DNA from: Conexibacter sp. S30A1 | GTDB taxonomy: Bacteria; Actinomycetota; Thermoleophilia; Solirubrobacterales; Solirubrobacteraceae | Length of the DNA stretch: 64,000 nucleotides | Direction: 5' to 3' | Assembly: GCF_023330665.1 (NCBI RefSeq) | Contig: NZ_CP097127.1 | Location: 1,178,001-1,242,000 of the forward strand | Part shown: piece by piece, positions 1 to 8,680 of the stretch | Numbering within the stretch: position 1 is the stretch's first letter | Layout of the letters: each line of letters begins with the position of its first letter | Position numbers and translations under genes: made by a program | The notes under the pieces: generated by a model | What the model was told of the DNA's origin: nothing | The model's database searches: none | The model's input: the letters and a program-made list of their open reading frames with translations, nothing else

Positions 1-452
1 AGGCCGGTCATCCGGACGAGGCCCGTGCGCTCACCGCGCGCGGACGCACGCAGGCACAGACCGCCGGTGCGGCCCTGAGCAGGCTTGGCGTGAGCATCGA
101 CGCCTGCCTGTCAAGCCCCAAGCGCCGTGCCCTGCAGACGGCCGAGCTGGCCTGCACACCACTCGCAGTCAGCGTGTCGCTGCAGCCGGTCCTGGCCGAC
201 TCAGACTACGACGCGGCGCTCCTGGCCGCCGGGCTCGGCGACGTGCTGCTGGTCGGTCACAACCCGTCGCTCTCCCAAGCGGTGCATGATTTGACCGGCG
301 CGCGCGTCAACCTGCGCAAGGGTGGCCTCGCAGCGGTTTCAGGCCGCGAGCTGGTGCTGCTGCTCGGCCCCCGGGAGCTTGCGGCGATCGCCGGCGCGCC
401 GCCGCAGGACGCTGGCAGCGGCACCGCGCCCACGGCCGGAGAGAGCCGGTGA
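1..452 (+). CDS. SixA-like histidine phosphatase, 5' end missing
   Basis: This is the C-terminal part of a small histidine phosphatase superfamily protein of the SixA type, a family that removes phosphate from phosphohistidine or small phosphoesters. The frame is open from base 3; the first residues seen (AGHPDEARALTARG) are the segment that normally follows the N-terminal RH(G/A) catalytic motif, so that motif lies just outside the window. Visible family blocks are SSPKRRALQTAE and the second histidine block VGHNPSLS. The stop overlaps the GTG start of the polyphosphate kinase (GTGA), so the two are probably translated together. The pairing suggests a role in phosphate or polyphosphate metabolism, but the substrate cannot be read from the sequence. 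Confidence 0.8.
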   Translation, partial: AGHPDEARALTARGRTQAQTAGAALSRLGVSIDACLSSPKRRALQTAELACTPLAVSVSLQPVLADSDYDAALLAAGLGDVLLVGHNPSLSQAVHDLTGARVNLRKGGLAAVSGRELVLLLGPRELAAIAGAPPQDAGSGTAPTAGESR

Positions 453-2587
453 GCGCCACAGGCCAGGGCTCGCTGCAAGGCACAGACCCGCCGGAGCTTG
501 GCGACCAGTCGCTCTACATCAACCGGGAGCTGTCCTGGCTTGACTTCAACGACCGGGTGCTCGAGCTGGCTGAGGACACCCGGGAGCCGCTGATCGAACG
601 CCTCAAGTTCCTGGCGATTCACGCCACGAACCTGGACGAGTTCTTCATGGTCCGGGTGGCCGGGGTCCACGAGCAGATCGCCTCGCGCATCGACAGCCGC
701 TCGCCGGACGGGCTGACACCGTCGCAGCTGATGGAGGCGATCGCTCAGGTGGTGCGCGCCCAGTGCACGCGCCGAGCCGACGTCTTCCGCGACGTGCTGC
801 TGCCGGCACTCGCGCGGGCAGATATCAGGATCGTGCCCTGCGAGCAGTCTGGCGCCTCGCCCGAAGCCCTGGAGCGCCATTTCCTGGAGCGCATCTTTCC
901 CGCGCTGACGCCGCTGGCGATCGGCCCGGGCAGACCGTTCCCCTACATCTCAAACCTCTCACTGAGCCTGCTGGTGCATCTGCACGACCCGGCGCTCGAG
1001 ACCGAGCTGTATGCGCGCGTGAAGGTGCCCAAGGAGGTCCTGCCGCGCTTCATCGAGGTTTCCCGCGGCGTCTACGTGGCGCTCGAGGACGTGATCGCCA
1101 CGCACCTGCAGGCGCTGTTTCCCGGCATGGAGGTCATCTCACACGGGCTCTTCCGGGTCACACGCGACGCCGACTTTGACATCTCCGACGAGGCCGATGA
1201 TCTGCTCGCCGCGGTCGAGGATGAGCTGCGCCGGCGGCGCTTCGGTGAGGTCGTGCGGCTCGAGGTCTCCGGCGGCATCGAGCCAACGATGCGTGCGCGG
1301 CTGACCGAGTGGCTCGATCTGGAGGAAAACCAGGTCTACGACGACTTCGGCCTGCTGGACCTCGGCGACCTGTGGCAGATCGCCGGCATCGAGGGCCACC
1401 CGGAGCTGCGCCAGCGCCCGTGGGTGCCGCTGACGCCGCCGCCCCTGCGCCCACAGGCCGACGAGGGCACGGAGCAGCCGGACATCTTCGCGCAGATGCG
1501 CGCCGGCGATTTCCTCGTGCACTACCCCTACCACTCGTTCTCAGCCAGCGTCGAGCGTCTCGTGCTGCAGGCGGCAAGCGACCCCGCGGTGCTCGCCATC
1601 AAGATGACCGTCTACCGCACCTCGGATGACTCGGCACTGGTGCCGGCGCTGATCACCGCCGCCGAGAACGGCAAGCAGGCGGTCTGCATGGTTGAGCTCA
1701 AGGCCCGCTTCGACGAGCGCCAGAACATCCGCTGGTCACGCGAGCTCGAGGAGGTGGGCGCGCACGTCGTACACGGCATCCCCGGCCTCAAGACGCACGC
1801 CAAGGCGATCCTCGTGATCCGGCGCGAGCAGAACCGGGTGCGCCACTACGTGATGATCGGCACCGGCAACTTCCACGCCAAGAACGCGCGCCTGTATGAG
1901 GACTTCGGGCTGTTCGGCACCGACCAGGTGCTGGGGCAGGAGGTGGCGAACCTGTTCAACACGCTCACCGGCTACGCGCATCCTGGACGCGGCCGCAAGC
2001 TGCTCGTGGCACCTAACGCGATGCGCGAGCCGCTGCTTGAGCTGATCGAGCGCACCGTGGCGGCCAGGCAAGCTGGTCTTGGCGCCCGGATTCGCATGAA
2101 GATGAACTCGCTGGTTGACGAGCGCTGCATCCAGGCGCTCTACCGCGCCTCGCAGGCCGGTGTGCCGATCGAGCTCAACGTGCGCGGCATCTGCTGCCTG
2201 AGGCCGGGGGTGCCGGGTGTCAGCGAGACGATCAGGGTCGTCTCGATCGTCGGGCGGTTTCTCGAGCACTCGCGCGTCTACGCCTTTGAATTCGGTGAGG
2301 AGCGGGCGGTCTACATCGGCTCGGCCGACCTGATGCCACGCAACCTCGACGCCCGGGTCGAGCTGCTCGTGCCGGTGGAGAGCGCCGCGCTGCGCGCCGA
2401 GATCGACGACACCATGGACCGCTGCTTCGCCGACGACACCTACGCCTGGACCCTGGGCGCCGACGGCAGCTGGCGGCGGCGCGAGGGACACACGCGCTCG
2501 GTGCACCGGGAGCTCATGGAGCGCACGCAGCAGACGGCCTCCAGCTCGTCGACGCTGTCGCGGGCGCCGGCCTGCGGCGGTGCGTGA
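449..2587 (+). CDS. ppk1: Polyphosphate kinase 1
   Basis: Makes inorganic polyphosphate from ATP, reversibly, through a phosphohistidine intermediate. The 712 residues match the usual PPK1 length of about 690-740. The N-terminal domain opens with YINRELSWLDFNDRVLELA, the helical domain carries NLDEFFMVRVAG, and the core shows RFDERQNIRW, GLKTHAK with the expected autophosphorylated His at residue 450, and YVMIGTGNFH. The second phospholipase-D-like half has NVRGICCLRPG and GSADLMPRNLDARVE. The GTG start overlaps the stop of the upstream phosphatase, and no other start fits the conserved N-terminus. It ends 24 bases before a convergent protease gene. Nothing is missing; function is confident. 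Confidence 0.96.
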   Translation: MSATGQGSLQGTDPPELGDQSLYINRELSWLDFNDRVLELAEDTREPLIERLKFLAIHATNLDEFFMVRVAGVHEQIASRIDSRSPDGLTPSQLMEAIAQVVRAQCTRRADVFRDVLLPALARADIRIVPCEQSGASPEALERHFLERIFPALTPLAIGPGRPFPYISNLSLSLLVHLHDPALETELYARVKVPKEVLPRFIEVSRGVYVALEDVIATHLQALFPGMEVISHGLFRVTRDADFDISDEADDLLAAVEDELRRRRFGEVVRLEVSGGIEPTMRARLTEWLDLEENQVYDDFGLLDLGDLWQIAGIEGHPELRQRPWVPLTPPPLRPQADEGTEQPDIFAQMRAGDFLVHYPYHSFSASVERLVLQAASDPAVLAIKMTVYRTSDDSALVPALITAAENGKQAVCMVELKARFDERQNIRWSRELEEVGAHVVHGIPGLKTHAKAILVIRREQNRVRHYVMIGTGNFHAKNARLYEDFGLFGTDQVLGQEVANLFNTLTGYAHPGRGRKLLVAPNAMREPLLELIERTVAARQAGLGARIRMKMNSLVDERCIQALYRASQAGVPIELNVRGICCLRPGVPGVSETIRVVSIVGRFLEHSRVYAFEFGEERAVYIGSADLMPRNLDARVELLVPVESAALRAEIDDTMDRCFADDTYAWTLGADGSWRRREGHTRSVHRELMERTQQTASSSSTLSRAPACGGA

Positions 2588-2611
2588 ACACCGCCGCAGA
2601 GCACCGGCCGA

Positions 2612-3751
2612 CTACCCGACGGTTGGCGCCGTCGCTGGCCTCACACCGAGCGTGACCTTGATCTTGCGCACCCCGTGGTGCGGGGTGTGCACCGTCATCG
2701 TCACCGTCTGCCCGGGCTTGTAGGTGCTGATCACGCCGATGAACGAGTCGGCGTTCGGGGTTGCCTGGCCGTTGACGGCGGTGATCACGTCACCGGCCAC
2801 CAGCCCGGCCTTGGCGGCCGGCGAACCGGGCACGACCGGGGCAGCACAGCCGTTGCCGCCCGAGGTCGCGATCTGCGCGCCGGAATAGGTAGGCGTCAGC
2901 GACTGGCTCAAACAGACCCCGACGTAGGCGGTCTTGACCTTCTTGCCGGCGATCAGCGTGTTGGCGACCTGGGCGTCGGTGTTGGACGGTGTCGCAAACC
3001 CAACCCCGGCGCTGTTGCCGCTGTTTGTCTCGATCTGGTCGTTCAGCCCCAGCACCTGGCCGGCGGCGTCAAGCAGCGGACCACCGGAGTTGCCGGGGTT
3101 GATCGCCGCGTCGGTCTGGATCGCGCCGGGGATCGTGAAGTTGTTGGGCGCCGTGATGCTGCGTCCGACGGCGCTGACGATGCCGGCGGTGGTGGTCTCC
3201 GGCAGGCCGAACGGGCTGCCGATCGCCACGACCGGGTCACCGACCTGTGCCGAGCTCGAGTTAGCAAACGGGATCGGGTGAAGCTCGGAGGCACGCACGT
3301 TGACCTTGATCACGGCGACGTCAGCGGAGGCGTCCTCGCCGACGATCTTCGCGGGCACGCTGACACCGTTCTGGAAATCGACCCGCACGCTGGTCGCGCC
3401 GGACACCACGTGATCGTCGGTCAGGATGTAGCCCTGCTTGTCGTAGACCACGCCAGCGCCCAGGTCCTGGCTGGTTGTCGAGGGCGTGCTGAAGAAGCCG
3501 TTGCTGGTCCCCTTCTGAACGTCGGTCGCGACAATCTCAACGACGCCCGGGCTGTCCATCTTGTAGATCGCGTTGACGCTGAGCCCGCTGGTGGTGGTCT
3601 TGCTGGTCGCGGTCGGCACCGAGCTTGCGCCTGGCGCCGAGACCTGCTCGACCACGGTCTTGGTCGCGCCGCCGCTTGATAGCGCCAGCGCGATCACCGC
3701 GCCAGCAAGCGCACCGCTGACCACGAGCAGAATCTTCGTGAGGCTGTTCAT
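2612..3751 (-). CDS. HtrA/DegP-type serine protease with PDZ domain
   Basis: Membrane-anchored, surface-facing protease of the S1C (HtrA) family, which degrades or refolds damaged exported proteins. Residues 5-26 form one N-terminal membrane anchor, followed by a Ser/Thr-rich linker. The trypsin-like domain carries the full triad: His114 in ILTDDHVVSGA, Asp144 in DASADVAVIKV and Ser222 in INPGNSGGPLL. A PDZ domain follows (about 280-365), with GSPAAKAGLVAGDVITAVNG. Length 379 residues is typical of actinobacterial HtrA/PepD proteins. The ATG start gives the anchor directly. The gene is convergent with ppk1 and stands 70 bases downstream of the acetoacetyl-CoA synthetase, in the same direction, so it may or may not be co-transcribed. 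Confidence 0.93.
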   Translation of the reverse strand: MNSLTKILLVVSGALAGAVIALALSSGGATKTVVEQVSAPGASSVPTATSKTTTSGLSVNAIYKMDSPGVVEIVATDVQKGTSNGFFSTPSTTSQDLGAGVVYDKQGYILTDDHVVSGATSVRVDFQNGVSVPAKIVGEDASADVAVIKVNVRASELHPIPFANSSSAQVGDPVVAIGSPFGLPETTTAGIVSAVGRSITAPNNFTIPGAIQTDAAINPGNSGGPLLDAAGQVLGLNDQIETNSGNSAGVGFATPSNTDAQVANTLIAGKKVKTAYVGVCLSQSLTPTYSGAQIATSGGNGCAAPVVPGSPAAKAGLVAGDVITAVNGQATPNADSFIGVISTYKPGQTVTMTVHTPHHGVRKIKVTLGVRPATAPTVG

Positions 3752-3823
3752 GATGTTCTCGCTTGCTCCCTGGACGCTTTGCTGCCGCCGGTTTGGCGGT
3801 GCTTCAATGCTGGCCCGCTACTG

Positions 3824-5791
3824 CTAGAGCTTTGTAAGAGTGACGCGGGCCAGGAACGGCGCGAGCGCATCGGGGTTGGCAAGCGACCCCGGGCTGAGGG
3901 CCTGCTCGACCGGCGTGCCGGACAGGATGCGCTTGACCGGCACCTCGAGGATCTTCCCCGACAGCGTCCGCGGCACCTCGGGTATCTGCGTGATCGCGTC
4001 GGGCAGATGGCGCGGTGAGCAGCGCTCGCGCAGGCGCCCGCGGATCGCCTGGCGCAGCGCATCGTCGAGCACCGCCGCGGGCGCCAGCACCACGAACAGC
4101 TCCATCCAGCCGTCGGTCCCCGGCTTGGGCAGGTCGACCACCAAGGCGTCTGAGACCTGCTCGAGCGTCAGCACGGCCGCGTAGATCTCGGCCGTGCCGA
4201 TGCGCACGCCACCACGGTTGATCGTTGCGTCGGAGCGGCCGTGGATGACCGCCCCGCCGTCGGCGTGCAGCTCGATCCAGTCGCCGTGACGCCACACGCC
4301 GGGGTAGGTGTCGAAGTAGCTCTCGCGGTAGCGCTCACCGCTCTCATCGCCCCACAGGCCGACCGGCATCGACGGCAGCGGCTCGGTCAGCACGAGCTCG
4401 CCGACGGCGCCCGTCAGCGGCTGACCCTGCGCGTCATAGGCCTGCACCGCGGCGCCCAGGGCCGGGGCCTGCAGCTCCCCGGCGCGCACCGGCAGGGTCG
4501 GCACGCCGCCGATAAAGGCGCTGCAGACATCCGTGCCGCCGGAGGTCGAGAACAGCCAGATGTCCTCACCCACGGCGTCATACACCCAGCGAAAGACCTC
4601 CGGGGCAAGCGGTGAGCCGGTCGATCCGACGGCTACAAGCCGCTGCAGGTCGTGGTCATCGCGCGGGCGCAGCCCGGCCTTGACACAGGCCGACAGGTAG
4701 GCGGCGCTCGTGCCAAAGCAGCTCATGCCGGTCTCCTGCGCCAGGTTCCAGAGCACGTTCATGTCGGGATGGCCGGGGTTGCCGTCATAGAGCACGATCG
4801 AGGCGCCGGAGAGCAGCACGCCGCCAAGGAAGTTCCACATCATCCAGCCGGTCGTGGTGAACCAGAAGAAGCGCCCGTCGGCTGAGGCGTCGAGGTGCAG
4901 GTGCACGAGCTTCAGCTGCTCGAGCAGCATCCCGCCCTGGCTGTGGACGATCGCCTTGGGCAGCCCCGTCGTGCCCGAGCTGTAGAGCACCCACAGCGGG
5001 TGCTCAAACGGCACCTGCGCGAACTCCAGCGCGCCCGCGCGCGCTTGCGCGGGCGCGCTGCCCGAGCGCCCGCCGAACTCCTCCCCCCAGCCACCGCCGT
5101 CCAGGTAGCCGAAGCGCACGAGCGCGGGCGTTGAGGGGATCGCCGCGACGATCTGATCGACGGTGTGCCGCCGGTCGTAGTCACGCCCGCCGTAGCGGTA
5201 GCCGTCCACGGCAAGCAGCACCTTCGGCTCGATCTGGCTGAAGCGGTCGATCACCGCGCCGGCGCCGAACTCCGGCGCCGCCGATGACCAGATCGCGCCG
5301 ATGCTCGCGCAGGCGAGCATCGCCGCCACGGTCTCGGGGATGTTGGGCATGTAGGCGGCGACCCGGTCACCGCGGCCCACGCCGAGCGCGCGCAGACCGG
5401 CCGCCACGCGTGCGGTCTCGGCCTCAAGCTCGCCCCAGCTCCAGCGCGTCAGCGCCCGCAGCTCGGAGCTTGCCTGGATCGCCAGCGCCTGCGGGTCGCG
5501 CTCGCGAAAGACGTGGGCGGCGTAGTTGACGCTCGCGCCCTCAAACCAGCGCGCGCCGGGCATCTGGCGGCTTGACAGCGTCCGCCGTGGCGGTGTGGCG
5601 AACTGCACGCCGAAGTAGCTGACGATCGACTCCCAGAAGCGCTCGAGCTCGGTCACCGACCAGCGGTGAAGCTCGCCGTAGTCGGCCAGCGCCAACCCGT
5701 AGGTCTCATTGACCCAGGCGCGGTAGCGCTCGATCTGCGTGCGCGCGATGCGCTCCGTTGAGGGCTGCCAGAGGATCTCGCGCTCGGCCAT
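3824..5791 (-). CDS. Acetoacetyl-CoA synthetase (acetoacetate-CoA ligase)
   Basis: ANL-superfamily ligase that activates acetoacetate (or a near 3-oxo acid) with ATP and CoA in the cytosol. The 655 residues match the family. The N-terminal ERYRAWVNETYGL and the block MPGARWFEGASVNYA are typical of acetoacetyl-CoA synthetases rather than acetyl-CoA synthetases. The adenylation motif is YSSGTTGLPKAIVHSQGG, the hinge is GRSDATINRGGVRIGT, and the catalytic lysine lies in RTLSGKILEVPVKRIL. ATG at 5791 is preferred; a TTG nine bases upstream would add three residues. A 14-bp inverted repeat sits inside the coding sequence at 5027-5060 in a variable loop. It could serve acetone or ketone-body use, but no acetone carboxylase is nearby. 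Confidence 0.9.
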   Translation of the reverse strand: MAEREILWQPSTERIARTQIERYRAWVNETYGLALADYGELHRWSVTELERFWESIVSYFGVQFATPPRRTLSSRQMPGARWFEGASVNYAAHVFRERDPQALAIQASSELRALTRWSWGELEAETARVAAGLRALGVGRGDRVAAYMPNIPETVAAMLACASIGAIWSSAAPEFGAGAVIDRFSQIEPKVLLAVDGYRYGGRDYDRRHTVDQIVAAIPSTPALVRFGYLDGGGWGEEFGGRSGSAPAQARAGALEFAQVPFEHPLWVLYSSGTTGLPKAIVHSQGGMLLEQLKLVHLHLDASADGRFFWFTTTGWMMWNFLGGVLLSGASIVLYDGNPGHPDMNVLWNLAQETGMSCFGTSAAYLSACVKAGLRPRDDHDLQRLVAVGSTGSPLAPEVFRWVYDAVGEDIWLFSTSGGTDVCSAFIGGVPTLPVRAGELQAPALGAAVQAYDAQGQPLTGAVGELVLTEPLPSMPVGLWGDESGERYRESYFDTYPGVWRHGDWIELHADGGAVIHGRSDATINRGGVRIGTAEIYAAVLTLEQVSDALVVDLPKPGTDGWMELFVVLAPAAVLDDALRQAIRGRLRERCSPRHLPDAITQIPEVPRTLSGKILEVPVKRILSGTPVEQALSPGSLANPDALAPFLARVTLTKL

Positions 5792-5819
5792 CGTCGCCAA
5801 GTATGCGCAAACTGGCGCC

Positions 5820-5845
5820 GGGCGCGCGCCTCGCGGCGCGCGCCC
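5820..5845 (-). terminator. GC-rich hairpin after the lipoprotein gene
   Basis: Perfect 11-bp inverted repeat (arms 5820-5830 and 5835-5845, loop of four). It lies 22 bases after the stop of the minus-strand lipoprotein gene and before the acetoacetyl-CoA synthetase start. There is no U-tract, as is usual in high-GC actinobacteria, so it is a terminator candidate only. Confidence 0.5.
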
Positions 5846-5867
5846 TGCATGGCTGACGCTCAGGCCG

Positions 5868-6542
5868 TCAGGTGGTGGCCGTCGTCGCGGTCGTCGTGGT
5901 GGCGCTCGCGGGCGGCACGAACGCGCGGCGCAGGATACTCACGCACGCAGCGCTTGCCTTCTTGAACGCCGCGCTCTTCTCCACGCTCGCCGGGAACACA
6001 GCCCCCTTGCCTGAGGTGTTGGGCTCGGGCATCGACGGGTAGCCATGCGTGCGGATGCAGGCCACGTAGGACTTGAGCGCCGTGGTCGAGAAGTGTGGCG
6101 CGACGTGCCCGACGCCAGGCCTGAAGCCACCGTGACCGAACCCGAAGCCCGACTTGCCAAGCTTGGAGGCGCAATCCTTGAAGGCCTTGGCGAACTTGGA
6201 GTTGGCAAATCCTCCACCGGCGAACCCGCCGCCGCCGAAACCACCTGGGCCAAAGCCGCCACCGCCGGTCGTGCCGGTCGGCGGCGCCCCCGTGGTGCCC
6301 GTCCCACCGCGGAACGGGAAGCCACCGGCGTGCGCCGGGAGTGTCACCCCGTGCTGCTTGAGGCAGCTGGTGAAGGCCGTGCGCGCGGCGGTCGCGCTCG
6401 CCGGCGTGGTGGCGGCGGCAGCCTTGCTCGTGCTGGTTTTGGCGGCGCTGCTCGAGCCACCGCAGGCCGCGATCAGCAGGCCGGCCAGCAGCGCCGCCGC
6501 CAGCACCACCCCGCCGCGCAGTCTGTGCCGTGTAGTGCTCAT
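5868..6542 (-). CDS. Secreted Gly-rich lipoprotein at the end of an efflux operon
   Basis: Family not recognised. From the ATG at 6542 the 224-residue protein begins MSTTRHRLRGGVVLAAALLA and has a lipobox ending LLIAACGGS, so it should be lipid-anchored outside the membrane. An Ala/Thr linker follows, then two similar small Cys-containing units: one with FTSCLKQHGVTLP, one with YVACIRTHGYPSMPEPNTSG and a later ACVSILRRAF, separated by a Gly/Phe-rich stretch (about 90-130). An earlier in-frame ATG at 6563 would add seven residues; 6542 fits the signal peptide best. It is the last gene of the HlyD-ATPase-permease series, and such secreted proteins often accompany MacB-like exporters in actinobacteria. 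Its role there is not known. Confidence 0.72.
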   Translation of the reverse strand: MSTTRHRLRGGVVLAAALLAGLLIAACGGSSSAAKTSTSKAAAATTPASATAARTAFTSCLKQHGVTLPAHAGGFPFRGGTGTTGAPPTGTTGGGGFGPGGFGGGGFAGGGFANSKFAKAFKDCASKLGKSGFGFGHGGFRPGVGHVAPHFSTTALKSYVACIRTHGYPSMPEPNTSGKGAVFPASVEKSAAFKKASAACVSILRRAFVPPASATTTTATTATT

Positions 6543-6582
6543 GCTCTCAGTCAGTCCTTTCATCGTGTGAGTCCCGTGAGGC

Positions 6583-7290
6583 TCAGCCGCCGAACAGCGA
6601 GCTGATCGCCGAAGAGGCGCTCCCACCGGCAGCCGAGCTGCCGCTGGCGGTCGAGGCGCCGCTGGACGCAGCGCTTGAGCCGGAGTCGCTCACCGAGGTG
6701 GCATCCACGGTGCCCTTGGAGCCGGTGGTGCCCGAGACGACCACCTCGTCACCAGGGAAGATCTTCTTCCTGGACACGGGCTCGCTCTTGGTGAGCTTCG
6801 TGGCGCTCGTCAGCTTGACCTTGACGGTGTTGCCGCCAGCCTCCTGCACGTAGATGGTGTTGCCGTCAACCTCGGTCACGGAGCCGGCGGTCGCCCCGCC
6901 GGCCCCGCCGAAGGCCGCCGCGAACCTGCCCGCGAGGCCGGCGGCCGAGGCTCCCGCACCACCGCTGCCGGTCTTGCCGGCGCCGGCGCCGGCGGATGCC
7001 CCGGCGCCGAAGGCACGCGCGAACGCCGACCCCCTGCCCACACCAGCGCTGCTTGAACTCTGCGACTTCTCCACGCGGATGCCCACGTAGAAGCCGACGC
7101 CACCGAGGATCAGCGCCATCAGCAGCGCCGTGACCGGTGTCAGGTAACGGGCCCGTGGCCTGACCGGCAGCGTGTCAGCGAAGCCGTCGTCGTAGTCGTC
7201 AAACTGGGTTGGAAGCTGCTGCGTGCCGCCCGTCCCTGCCGGCGGACCCATTATCTGCGTGGTCGGTTCGGGTAGCTGTGGTTCGCTCAT
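6583..7290 (-). CDS. DUF5666-like single-pass membrane protein
   Basis: Membrane protein of 235 residues. A Pro/Gln/Asp-rich cytoplasmic tail (1-45) is followed by one membrane segment (about 50-70, YLTPVTALLMALILGGVGFY), a Gly/Ala/Ser-rich linker, and a small beta-rich domain around 135-195 (VTEVDGNTIYVQEAGGNTVK ... DEVVVSGTTGSKGTV). That domain looks like the OB-like fold grouped as DUF5666 or YgdI-like, often found beside exporters. The C-terminal 35 residues are Ser/Ala/Gly-rich. It was very likely the fourth gene of the efflux operon until a TnpB element separated it from the permease. Its ribosome binding site is now partly made of element sequence. Function is unknown. Confidence 0.75.
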   Translation of the reverse strand: MSEPQLPEPTTQIMGPPAGTGGTQQLPTQFDDYDDGFADTLPVRPRARYLTPVTALLMALILGGVGFYVGIRVEKSQSSSSAGVGRGSAFARAFGAGASAGAGAGKTGSGGAGASAAGLAGRFAAAFGGAGGATAGSVTEVDGNTIYVQEAGGNTVKVKLTSATKLTKSEPVSRKKIFPGDEVVVSGTTGSKGTVDATSVSDSGSSAASSGASTASGSSAAGGSASSAISSLFGG

Positions 7291-7300
7291 CTGCTTTCAC

Positions 7301-8680
7301 CATTTTTTTGGGGTCCGGGGGCGGGAAGCCCTGTCCGTTGGGGCGGGGAGGGATAGCCCCGGTGCTTCGGTTTGCTGTCCGGTCCGGTTGGGAACATATG
7401 TTCGTGCAGGCTGGCTACCGCTATCGCGTCTATCCCACCGACGAGCAGGCCATGATGCTTCTCAACCAGATGGGCATATGTCGGTGGGTGTGGAACGAAG
7501 CGCACGCGCTCCGCCAGCGTGTGTGGCACACGGAAGGCCGGTCGGTTGGGTACGCGCAACTGTGCCGCCACCTGACTGTCGCACGCAGCGAGAGCGAGTG
7601 GTTGCGAGCCGGGTCCGTTGACTGTCAGCAGCAGGCGATCCGTGAACTCTGCGCCGCGTACGGCCGCACGTTTACGGCGCGCATGACGACCGGCCGGAAA
7701 GTGCCGCTGCCGGGGCCGCGCCGTAAACGCGGCAGCGGCTGGAAAACAGTGCGCTACACCCGCAACGGATACCGCCTCGATCCTGATGGCGGGCTGCTGC
7801 TCGCCGGGGTAAAAGGGGGGATCATCGTGCGATGGTCGCGGGGGCTGCCCAGCCACCCGACAGGGGTGAGCGTCACGTTGGACGCGGCGGGACGCTGGCA
7901 CGCGAGCTTGTGTGTTGAGGTCAAGGAAACACCGCTTTCCCCGACCGGCCGCACGGTCGGGGTTGATCTCGGCGTCAAGGCCGCGCTCGCCCTGTCGGAC
8001 GGGGCGGTGATCGAGAACCCCCGGCATCTGCGTCGTCGCGAGCGGGCGTTGGCGCGTTCGCAGCGGACGCTCGCACGTGCCTGTAAAGGCTCGAAGAACC
8101 GAGCGAAGGCCAAGATGAAGGTCGCGCGCTGTCACGCCCAGGTCAGGGACGCCCGCCGGGACTGGCAGCACAAAGCCACTACGGCGCTGGTTCGTGAGAA
8201 CGATGTGATCTGTGTTGAGGACTTGAACGTCAAGGGCATGAGCGCCACCGCCAAGGGCACCATCGAGCAGCCAGGGCGCAACGTGGCACAAAAGGCCGGG
8301 TTGAACCGCGCGGTCCTTGACGTGGGGTTCGGCACGATCCGATCCCAACTCGTCTACAAAGCAAGCCTGTACGGCCGTGACCTGCGGGTCGTGGACCGCT
8401 GGCTGCCATCCTCTAAAACGTGCTCCGGCTGCGGTCACGCGAGAACCAAGCTCGCCCTCTCGGAACGAACCTACACATGCGACAGGTGTGGCCTGGTGCT
8501 TCACCGGGACATAAACGCCGCGCTCAATATCCTCGCCGCCGGGCTGGCGGAGAGCCAAAACGCCTGTGGAGAACACGTCAGACCCCGGCCGCCAAGGCGG
8601 CCGGGGCAGCGCTCGATGAAGCAGGAAACCCGCCGGGCGACCGCCGGGAATCCCTTCAGTAAGGAAGGGGAGGAAGTCAA
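7301..8680 (+). mobile_element. TnpB-only IS200/IS605-type element
   Basis: About 1.38 kb, holding tnpB and no tnpA, so it cannot move by itself. The left boundary follows a TTCAC pentamer (7296-7300) that would serve as the target-adjacent motif. The right end has the typical hairpin (arms 8652-8657 and 8664-8669) followed by GGGGAGGAAGTCAA. There are no terminal inverted repeats and no target duplication, as expected for this class. Joining 7300 to 8681 restores a 16-base gap between the permease stop and the next start, with a GAGGTGA ribosome binding site seven bases from the ATG. That makes the chosen ends convincing, though one or two bases of uncertainty remain. Confidence 0.85.

Noticed and set aside
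5027-5060. 14-bp inverted repeat in the acetoacetyl-CoA synthetase as a regulatory hairpin
   Set aside because: Inside a coding loop rich in Ala/Gly/Arg codons; high-GC composition explains it well enough.
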